A stretch of DNA of 64,000 bases, from the NCBI GenBank assembly GCA_046704745.1, contig JBJKRL010000052.1:1-64000 (forward strand), in the 5' to 3' direction. Positions 54,352 through 61,863 of this stretch are shown one piece after another. Under the pieces are notes generated by a model that was not told the origin of the DNA, searched no databases, and saw only the letters and a list, made by a program, of their open reading frames with translations. This DNA is from CAWGGS01 sp046704745 (lineage in GTDB: Bacteria; Desulfobacterota; Desulfobulbia; Desulfobulbales; Desulfocapsaceae). Numbering within the stretch: the first letter of the stretch is position 1; every line of letters starts with the position of its first letter. The translations under genes were made by a program, and so were the position numbers.

Positions 54352-54896
54352 CAGTTTCTTCCTTTCATAAAGTAATTTCGTTCATTCTTTGGTCTGTAAT
54401 GATATATCGACCATTTCACGAATATCTTTACATCTTTTTACATTGTTGTGGCTATTGCAATAATAAGGCCAAAAACAATGCCTTGGATAAAGCAATGCTG
54501 CTCCACTTAGCTTAACCATATAATATTATAATTTTTTAAAGAAATAACAAATTCCTCTCTTCCCAGTACGATTCTGCGTTTACTCTGCCACAGCCGTAAT
54601 CTTTTGCCAGCCGTCAATATTTTGGCACAAAAAAGCCAGGCCCGTTCTCCAATATAAGCGCCGGATTTTTGAAGCATATTGATCAATCTCCACAGGTAAA
54701 CAACGACCTCAAGTTGTGCTTTCCACCCAAAAAGAGTACAAGTACCTATGCCATTTCCTTTAGACAACAAATGAAAGATGGTATAATCCGGATTTCTCTT
54801 CCACCAGCCAGATTGGTTGAGATCCGAAGGAATTTCTTTATATATATTGAAAACAACTAAGTATTATTAAACAATCGATGGGCTTCGGAAAGGCGT
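54352..54896. other. intergenic region between the cyclase and nagZ
   Basis: About 545 AT-rich bases between divergent genes. Short open frames on both strands (54507-54770 minus; 54669-54860 plus) have no ribosome site or recognisable product. Probably holds promoters of both neighbours. Confidence 0.4.
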
Positions 54897-55949
54897 ATGG
54901 ATCTTAGAAAAATGCTTGGGCAACTTTTCCTCCTCGGTTTTCAAGGACAGGATATTGCAAAAGGTTCCCCCATCATAGCCGACATAGAAGAGAGAAACCT
55001 GGGGGGCGTTCTCCTGTTTGATCGTCTGTTGGCCAAGAACCTTACTTTGAATAATATTATCAACGCCTCACAAGTCAAAATTCTGGCAGAAAGGCTTCAG
55101 AGTCATGCCGGAAACCGGCTTCTTATCGGTGTGGATCAGGAGGGTGGAAGGGTCTGCAGACTCACGCAAAAGGGCGGCTTTCCCATGACGGCAAGCCTTT
55201 ACGAACTGGGAGAAAGTAACGATGTCGTACTCACCGAAATTCACGCGGCAGCTGTAGCGAATATGCTCAAGTGCCTGGGTATCAATCTCAACCTGGCTCC
55301 GGTGGTCGATCTCAATATCTTTCCTGACAACCCCATCATCGGTGCCCTGGACCGCAGTTTTTCCAGCGATGCGGCGCAGGTTGTACGACACGCCAAAGCC
55401 TGGATACAAGCCCATAGATCCGGCAAAATCCTCAGTTGCCTTAAGCATTTCCCGGGACATGGAAGCGCCCGCAACGACTCCCATCTAGATTTCGTCGATA
55501 TTTCCGAGACCTGGAGCCGCAAAGAGCTGGAGCCTTTTGCCGAATTGATCAAACAGGACCTGGCCGATACCGTCATGACCGGTCATTTATTTAATAAAAG
55601 CCTTGATAGCCGCTATCCGGCCACTCTTTCCCAGGACACCATTACCGGATTATTGCGCAGGGAACTTCGATACGACGGGGTCGTCATTACCGACGATATC
55701 CAGATGAAGGCCATTAGTGATCATTACGGTCTGGAAGAGACACTATTCCGAACCTTTTCAGCGGGCGTTGACATGATAATCATCGGCAACAACCTCGATT
55801 ACGACCCCGATATCCTGGAGAGGGCACTGCAGGTCACTATCAGTTGCCTGCAAAAAGGCTTCCTGAAGGAAAAGGTGCTCATTGCCGCTTTCAGACGTGT
55901 CCAGCGCCTGAAAGACAGATATTTTTCCTCAAGGTTCACTCAAGAATAA
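54897..55949 (+). CDS. nagZ: beta-N-acetylglucosaminidase, glycoside hydrolase family 3
   Basis: 350 residues. Family blocks LIGVDQEGGRVCRLTQKG, LKHFPGHGSARNDSHLDF (catalytic loop with Asp-His) and VITDDIQMKAI (nucleophile Asp) are all present. NagZ cleaves GlcNAc from anhydro-muropeptides in cell-wall recycling. A GGAAAGG site precedes ATG 54897. No signal peptide, so it is cytoplasmic. Confidence 0.92.
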   Translation: MDLRKMLGQLFLLGFQGQDIAKGSPIIADIEERNLGGVLLFDRLLAKNLTLNNIINASQVKILAERLQSHAGNRLLIGVDQEGGRVCRLTQKGGFPMTASLYELGESNDVVLTEIHAAAVANMLKCLGINLNLAPVVDLNIFPDNPIIGALDRSFSSDAAQVVRHAKAWIQAHRSGKILSCLKHFPGHGSARNDSHLDFVDISETWSRKELEPFAELIKQDLADTVMTGHLFNKSLDSRYPATLSQDTITGLLRRELRYDGVVITDDIQMKAISDHYGLEETLFRTFSAGVDMIIIGNNLDYDPDILERALQVTISCLQKGFLKEKVLIAAFRRVQRLKDRYFSSRFTQE

Positions 55950-55981
55950 CTTCACATTTTAAGCGGACCTTGAGGAAAAAT
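55921..55981. other. perfect 15-bp inverted repeat over the nagZ end
   Basis: ATTTTTCCTCAAGGT at 55921-55935 and ACCTTGAGGAAAAAT at 55967-55981 are exact reverse complements with a 31-base loop. The left arm lies inside the last codons of nagZ. The T and A runs are on the outside of the stem in the wrong order for a standard terminator. Confidence 0.6.
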
Positions 55982-56010
55982 CGGCGAAAGTCAAGTTGAA
56001 ACGTCGTCCG

Positions 56011-57963
56011 TCATTGTATCTTTCCACCCGCCTTATCCAGAGCCTTTCTTACGATCCTGGCCATCTCCTTAAAGGAGATCGGCTTCATAAAAAAGGCATC
56101 GACCCCGGCCTCCCTGGCACTTTCGCTGGAAAACTCTTCCAGATACCCCGTAAACAACACCACGGGTATATCTGGGCGGACCTCTTTGATATTTCGACAA
56201 AGATCCAAACCCGTCATATAAGGCATGGTCAAATCGGTCAGGACCAAGTCAAATTCGTTGAAAGATTTAAGAAAAATAAGAAGCGATTCTCTAGCGGATG
56301 TCATTGGAGTCACCGCATAACCGAGGTTTTCCAGCAGCTCGCCGGTGACGGCGACAACCTGTTCCTCATCATCGACCAGCAGAATCCGCTCGGTTCCACC
56401 AAGAAGTTCCTCTGTGCTGACGATCTGATCAAAAGAGGTGGTCTCTTTCGAGACCGGCAGGAAAATCCGAAACGTCGTACCCTTACCGACTTCACTTTCA
56501 ACTTCGAGATCCCCTCCCTGCCGGATAATGATGCCGTGGACCATGGCCAATCCCATGCCGGTTCCCTGCCCTTTTTCCTTGGTGGTAAAATAGGGTTCGA
56601 ATATCCTGTCCCTGATGGTGGGATCGATGCCGCAACCAGTATCCGACACACTCAGTTCCAACCAGTCCTTACCGTCTTTCACCCTGCTGCTCTTCACCAA
56701 TCGAACCATAAGGACACCGTTTGTCCCGGACATGGCAAATGACGCATTGGTGCAAAGATTGATTAGGATCTGATGGATCTGAACCGGATCAACCGAGACC
56801 ATGCCGCAATTCTCATCAATCTCCTGACGGATATCAATCGTTGATGGAAGAGTTGTCCGGATCAACTTCATCACCTCTTTCACAATCGGATGAATATACT
56901 GCAAGCTTTCCTTCTGCTCCTTGCTGCGAGAAAAAGTCAGGATCTGCTCAACCAGACGTCGTGCTCTCCTGGCTGCCTTAAGAATCCCATCAATATAGGT
57001 GATTATCTCTTCTTTATTCTCCCCACCTTGTCTCATGTGCAGACGGATAATCTCGGAATACCCCATGATCGGTGTCAATACGTTATTGAAATCATGGGCA
57101 ATTCCTCCTGCCAACGTACCAATGGCCTCCATTTTCATGGCGTGGCGCAACTGCCTCTCCAAATCCAGCCTTTCCGTTGTATCCCGGGCAATAACCACCA
57201 CACTATCGACCGTACCGGGTTTGATGCTTACCGGTGTACTGATCATCTCATAAACCGTTTCCTCATCAGTTCCCGGGTCCTCGATTGTCAGCATCCAGGT
57301 TTCGACCTGGCCGGTACAGAAACTCTTTACTATTCCGCATCCCTCACAAAAGCCTTTTTCGCCGCAGAAAATCTCACGGCAATGCTTACCTATGAAGGAA
57401 GAGCAAATCTTTTTTATGCTGTTATTGGCCCAAACAACCTTTAAATTCAAATCAAAGAGAACAACGATATCGGGAATACCGTCCAAAATAGCCTTTTTCT
57501 GAGCTTCGCTTTTGGCAAGGGCCTTCCGTATGTTCTTAATTTTAGAAAGATCATACAAGACAGTCACAATACCTGTTATGGCATCATCGGGTCCTTGAAT
57601 CGCCGTCTTCCGATAGATAGCCTGATGTTCAACCATATCTTTGTCACAGGCATATCCTTCAAAGTAGAGTGCACCGCCTTCGGCTGATAATCTTCTGTCA
57701 ATCCGACCGTATTCCACCACAAAACGCGGGGCAAGCTTCTGATATACCCCCTCAGCAAAGCAGAAGTCATTGTCAACCCCAATAGATTGATAAAAGGAGA
57801 CATTGGCTCCAAGAAAACGGCCGCTGGCGTCGTTGAAAAAAACAGGAATCGAAAGGGAATCCAGAAGGTCTCGTTCTTTTTCGAGCAAGGCCTCGATATT
57901 TCCGGAATGCCTCTGAATAAGATCTTCCAATACGCTTTTCTGCTTTGTCGTGGTCTTTTTCAA
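56011..57963 (-). CDS. hybrid histidine kinase (PAS-PAS-HisKA-HATPase-REC)
   Basis: 650 residues without membrane segments, so cytoplasmic. Two PAS domains (about 30-150 and 155-275) come first; the second holds a Cys cluster (CREIFCGEKGFCEGC), possibly metal- or redox-binding. HisKA has His290 in GGIAHDFNN, the HATPase domain has GQGTGMGLAMVHG, and the receiver has Asp577 in LVLTDLTMP and Lys in FMKP. All phosphorelay residues are kept. The start is TTG 57963 with AGGGG upstream. No separate regulator gene is nearby. Confidence 0.9.
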   Translation of the reverse strand: MKKTTTKQKSVLEDLIQRHSGNIEALLEKERDLLDSLSIPVFFNDASGRFLGANVSFYQSIGVDNDFCFAEGVYQKLAPRFVVEYGRIDRRLSAEGGALYFEGYACDKDMVEHQAIYRKTAIQGPDDAITGIVTVLYDLSKIKNIRKALAKSEAQKKAILDGIPDIVVLFDLNLKVVWANNSIKKICSSFIGKHCREIFCGEKGFCEGCGIVKSFCTGQVETWMLTIEDPGTDEETVYEMISTPVSIKPGTVDSVVVIARDTTERLDLERQLRHAMKMEAIGTLAGGIAHDFNNVLTPIMGYSEIIRLHMRQGGENKEEIITYIDGILKAARRARRLVEQILTFSRSKEQKESLQYIHPIVKEVMKLIRTTLPSTIDIRQEIDENCGMVSVDPVQIHQILINLCTNASFAMSGTNGVLMVRLVKSSRVKDGKDWLELSVSDTGCGIDPTIRDRIFEPYFTTKEKGQGTGMGLAMVHGIIIRQGGDLEVESEVGKGTTFRIFLPVSKETTSFDQIVSTEELLGGTERILLVDDEEQVVAVTGELLENLGYAVTPMTSARESLLIFLKSFNEFDLVLTDLTMPYMTGLDLCRNIKEVRPDIPVVLFTGYLEEFSSESAREAGVDAFFMKPISFKEMARIVRKALDKAGGKIQ

Positions 57964-58269
57964 TACTCCATCCCCTAACCTTTCATATTAAGTTGCCGGA
58001 TGAAAAAAGGACGAAAGTCTTTGTCGCGGATCATAGCATTATTGTATCTCTTTTTCCACTCCTATGCTGCAATTAAAGGATTATCCCTTGTGTTGGGAAG
58101 AGTTATGACTTGACTCTTTTTAAATGGTCGTTAATAATCCGCCAACAATAATCGTAAAATTGCCAATTTCTATTAACAAGCTCAGCTGAGACGATAATTC
58201 AGACGGTTAGGCATCGCAGGCCTTTGTTTTATCGTATTGCCTCAGCGACTTTTATGGGTTTGCACAACC
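57964..58269. other. intergenic region between hybrid kinase and DUF493 gene
   Basis: About 305 bases between divergent genes. A small stem AAGAGT/ACTCTT with T after lies near 58100-58120. No gene seen. Confidence 0.35.
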
Positions 58270-58554
58270 ATGGATACTCCCAAAAACGTTTCCCCCGTTT
58301 CCTGCAAAAAAAAGCCTGACATAGTTTACCCATGTCGATGGTTATACAAAGTGATCGGCAAAGACCCGAATCTACTTCAGCAGGCCATTGTCTCCTCATG
58401 CATGGGCGTACCGGTTACAATCACACCTTCTCATTCAAGTTCTCGCGGCACATATATAAGTCTAAATGCCGAACTTACGGTTGAAAATGAGAAAACGCGT
58501 CTTTCAATCTACCAGGAGCTCTGCCAACATCCAGATATTAAACTTGTACTGTAA
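58270..58554 (+). CDS. DUF493/YbeD family protein
   Basis: About 94 residues. PCRWLYKVIGKDPNLLQQAI and the later ELCQHPDIKLVL match the YbeD/DUF493 family, small ACT-like proteins of unknown role, in E. coli encoded near lipoate genes. ATG 58270 is chosen over the upstream TTG at 58237. It lies eight bases ahead of the next gene, so they are probably cotranscribed. Confidence 0.85.
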   Translation: MDTPKNVSPVSCKKKPDIVYPCRWLYKVIGKDPNLLQQAIVSSCMGVPVTITPSHSSSRGTYISLNAELTVENEKTRLSIYQELCQHPDIKLVL

Positions 58555-58562
58555 AGAAGCCT

Positions 58563-59072
58563 ATGTCCCAGAATACTTTGGAAAAATCTCAGCTTTTGAC
58601 GGTTCTTGAAGAAGGAGTTGGTCTTGTCCAGATGATCCTTTTCAAAGAATTGCGCACCCTGCTCAAACAAAAATATAGTGACAAGGACAGTATCTTTCTC
58701 TCCATGTTGGCCGGAGCTGTTACCAACGAACTTTTCGGCTCCCAAAATCCTGAAAAAAAATTCCGGATTTTCAGAAACGAGAATATGGCCTTAATCGACC
58801 GTGAGCTCAGTGGTCTTTCCACGGAACTCTCCGATTTGAAGCCAAATATCACCGATGCCCTGCGCATTCAGGCCTTATGCGACAGCCAGCAGGGGGTAGA
58901 CAGCACCGCAAACCTGACCAAGGCCGACAATCTCGGCATCCTTGAAAAAGACCGGGATATCCCGCTTCCGTCAACCTTCATGACCATGATCCGGGAGCTG
59001 GGAGAGCGGCATGGTCTTATCATTCCACCGGTCTTTATCACCCCGGATCAGGATGACAGCGTGATTCACTAA
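58563..59072 (+). CDS. hypothetical protein, cotranscribed with DUF493 gene
   Basis: 169 residues, family not recognised. Mostly helical, with KELRTLLKQKYSDKDSIFLS and an acidic C-terminal half; no signal peptide or membrane segment. Its last 35 bases overlap the convergent pabBC gene, so the two 3' ends share coding DNA. Confidence 0.75.
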   Translation: MSQNTLEKSQLLTVLEEGVGLVQMILFKELRTLLKQKYSDKDSIFLSMLAGAVTNELFGSQNPEKKFRIFRNENMALIDRELSGLSTELSDLKPNITDALRIQALCDSQQGVDSTANLTKADNLGILEKDRDIPLPSTFMTMIRELGERHGLIIPPVFITPDQDDSVIH

Positions 59073-60981
59073 TATAGCTCTCGGCAAGCTGCACCTGCAC
59101 GACGCCCCGTACTGAATTACAAAGGAAAAGAGCATCGGCATTTTTGACATCCTCCATTGTCAGCACGGCTTCCTTAAGAGGTCTTTCTCGATCTCGCATG
59201 AGCCACTCCCGCATAACTCCCGGTAGAAGACCACAGCGGACGGGAGGGGTTGTATAGCACCCGTTTTTGTACACGATGATATTGGTGATGCACCCTTCAG
59301 TTACCTCGCCTTCGTCATTGCAGAAACAGATGTCAAAAAGACCATTTTTACCGGCGGCGCGAAACTCCAGGTTATAAACATCGCGTCTGCTGGTCTTATG
59401 ATAAAACCAGGGCACCCGGGCATCGGTTGTGACATTGGAAAATCCGATCTTGGGAAGTTTTCCACCAAGTGGGACCTGGGGCAGACCCATGAGTGATGGT
59501 GTTTCACACTGCCGGGCAGTAATGGAAAAAGTTCCGTCCTTTTCCAGACCGAGCCTTACCCGCATGCACCCACCATTGAATTTACAGGCCTGTTCCATAA
59601 GTTTCTCCCGCACATCGGCAACATCGAGGGAGAATAGAAAATAAGAGGCGGAAGCCGACAACCGGTGAAGGTGCTCGTCTAAAAGGAAATACCCAGAATC
59701 AGGATCGTAGAGCAATGTCTCAATGAGATGAAACCCGGAGGAGGGATTGGTTAAAAAACTGCCTTTCAACAGACATTCCTGCCATTCCTGCTCCGGATCC
59801 GAGTCAAAAACTATTCCGGAACCGATTCCCATCTCGCCTGTTTCTCCATTAAGAACCACAGTCCTGATTGGGACGTTGAACATCGCCTCACCTGTCGGCG
59901 AGAGATACCCTATTGCCCCGGTGTAGACTCCGCGTCTGTCCTTTTCCAACTCGTCGATTATCTGCATGGTGCGAATCTTCGGCGCACCTGTAACAGATCC
60001 GCAAGGATAAAGGGATGTGAAAAGATCAAGCAGGGGAAGAGCAGCAAGAGCCTCTTTTGTTGTTGTCGCTTCAATGGTCGAAGTCATTTGCAAAAGTGTT
60101 TCATAGACCTCGACATCAAAAAGAGACCGAACTCCGACCTCGCCCTCGGGGGCGTTGTGCATAAGACGGCCGAGATCGTTTCGCAACAAATCAACAATCA
60201 TCACATTCTCACTGCGGTTCTTGATGTCACCGGCGAGCTCCTGCTGCAATAACGCATCCTCGGCCAGCGTCCTCCCGCGTTTCATAGTCCCTTTCATCGG
60301 TCTGACCACAACGGAACCGGGTCCTTTTTTTAAAAAAAGTTCGGGCGAAAAAGAGAGAATCCTTTCATCTCCCGAGCGAATGAAAGCACCGTAGGACACG
60401 GATTGATTGCGGCGCAGATCTTTATAAAGGGCTTCAGCAGAGCCTGAAAAAGAAAAAAGCAGCTTCAATGTATAATTGACCTGATAGGTATCTCCTGCCC
60501 GTATATAATCGAGAATCTTTTTTATTGCGGTAACATAGTCCTGTCTCGTCTGGGATGCCGCCAAATTTGACACAGCATAGGAAGAACATGGTCCAGCCCC
60601 ATCCTCCTCGGGGAAATCGCTGTAGCCGGTCTGATGATCGAAGGTGTATTTTTTTTCAAAGACCCAAAAATCCGCAAGGAGAGACCCTTCATCGCAGGGA
60701 CGGCAAAAGAGTCTCTGAAGTGCAGGTTCGATTATATATCCGAATTCATAGCTCAACCATCCCGCAACATAGCACCCCTGACTTTGGTAATCTTTGATAT
60801 TTTCTAAAAACCGGTCAACATCTTGACCTTGGTAGTATTTCAACCTGGCAACTGGGTCAAGGAAAAGGTATGAACACGTGTTTTCGCTGTCAGCCTTGGC
60901 TGTATCGAGAAAAACAAAATCCTTCCGGCCTGACAGGAATCGAAGCAATTGTGATAATTTATTGTTGGTAATAGGTTTCAT
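59038..60981 (-). CDS. pabB: aminodeoxychorismate synthase component I fused to 4-amino-4-deoxychorismate lyase
   Basis: About 647 residues. The N-terminal part (1 to about 430) is PabB: FSPELFLKKGPGSVVVRPMK, GTMKRGR, and SLYPCGSVTGAPKIRTMQII. The C-terminal part (about 435-640) is a PLP class IV aminotransferase-type lyase, PabC. Together they turn chorismate to 4-aminobenzoate for folate. ATG 60981 is preferred to TTG 60984. FolC in the same window fits the pathway but is not in the same operon. Confidence 0.9.
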   Translation of the reverse strand: MKPITNNKLSQLLRFLSGRKDFVFLDTAKADSENTCSYLFLDPVARLKYYQGQDVDRFLENIKDYQSQGCYVAGWLSYEFGYIIEPALQRLFCRPCDEGSLLADFWVFEKKYTFDHQTGYSDFPEEDGAGPCSSYAVSNLAASQTRQDYVTAIKKILDYIRAGDTYQVNYTLKLLFSFSGSAEALYKDLRRNQSVSYGAFIRSGDERILSFSPELFLKKGPGSVVVRPMKGTMKRGRTLAEDALLQQELAGDIKNRSENVMIVDLLRNDLGRLMHNAPEGEVGVRSLFDVEVYETLLQMTSTIEATTTKEALAALPLLDLFTSLYPCGSVTGAPKIRTMQIIDELEKDRRGVYTGAIGYLSPTGEAMFNVPIRTVVLNGETGEMGIGSGIVFDSDPEQEWQECLLKGSFLTNPSSGFHLIETLLYDPDSGYFLLDEHLHRLSASASYFLFSLDVADVREKLMEQACKFNGGCMRVRLGLEKDGTFSITARQCETPSLMGLPQVPLGGKLPKIGFSNVTTDARVPWFYHKTSRRDVYNLEFRAAGKNGLFDICFCNDEGEVTEGCITNIIVYKNGCYTTPPVRCGLLPGVMREWLMRDRERPLKEAVLTMEDVKNADALFLCNSVRGVVQVQLAESYISESRCHPDPG

Positions 60982-61863
60982 CAAAATTTTTGAGGTTTCT
61001 GTTTTTTACATGCATCGATCAAACAATTATCAGATTATACTTGGAAAAAATTCAAACCATCCTCCATTTGCTCTAACTCATCATACCTCCAACAAATTTC
61101 AAAACTTGCGTAGATGTTTTGGATATTCTATATTGGAGAGTTCCTGGTTCAAATCTATTTGAGTTATTAACGCATAGTCTACTACTTTGCCAAGAGGTTC
61201 CGGTGCGAATCAGCTTTTCTTTTTTTGGCGCCACCTATAATCGACATTTTTCTTTCACGCTCATCTGTCTGTATCACCCGATCAAGAATTAGTAAAAAGA
61301 TTTTGCAGCATCGTATTACAGTGCATTATCCAAGCATTTCAACCTGAAATTCGGCAAGATTTTTTTTCTTGACAAATTTAGGGTCATTGCATAAAACGGA
61401 GACGATAACAATGTTATTCCATATTATATCAACTTGTTTTATCAAAAATATTTCTAGAATTTTTCCGGAGTATTAGATTGGTATAAAAGTTAGAACATAA
61501 TTTTATCAGTCATCACTAACGGTTTTATTTGTGGAATCGGAAAAAACTTAAAACTTTGTAACTAGGTATTTATTTTTTTTTGATGTTTTCTTAAGTCACT
61601 TTTTAAATTAGACCAATAGTAACAGTATTAAACAAACACCCCCCAAAGGGATGTAAGTGTCTTGATAAAGACTGATTTTTTACAATTAAACTAAAAACGA
61701 TCTGCAAGGCACTAGGTATATAAGAATAACCTGATAGCCTCCGGAAAGCGATACAGCAAAGACTCTTTCCGCGGGATTATCTCGTCTTTTGAACAAAAAC
61801 ATAGAAATTACAGTGCAACAAGAGGAAAAGTAACACAATTATTACTTACCAAGGAGAAAAACC
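60982..61863. other. long intergenic leader region upstream of nifJ
   Basis: About 880 AT-rich bases. It holds a candidate sigma-70 promoter (61369-61397), a short dyad behind it (61405-61417) and a hairpin CGGAAAG/CTTTCCG near 61743-61772. No gene is seen. The promoter of pabBC should also lie here. Confidence 0.45.
61369..61397 (+). promoter_or_regulatory. candidate sigma-70 promoter upstream of nifJ
   Basis: A perfect TTGACA (61369-61374) and TAAAAC (61392-61397) are 17 bases apart. The dyad ATAACA-A-TGTTAT (61405-61417) covers the likely start site and could be an operator. The leader to nifJ would be about 460 bases. Confidence 0.5.

Noticed and set aside
54580..54700. TGGCAC near 54630 as a sigma-54 promoter for nagZ
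   Set aside because: The GC element is one base out of register and the TT before it is missing.
54507..54770. Minus-strand open frame of 87 codons upstream of the cyclase gene
   Set aside because: No ribosome site, no recognisable family, low-complexity composition, and a competing open frame on the other strand. Treated as non-coding.
61690..61800. Possible c-di-GMP (GEMM-like) riboswitch before nifJ, because of GCCTCCGG and a following stem
   Set aside because: The conserved GGGACGCAAAGC-type core and tetraloop receptor are missing. Only a plain hairpin remains.
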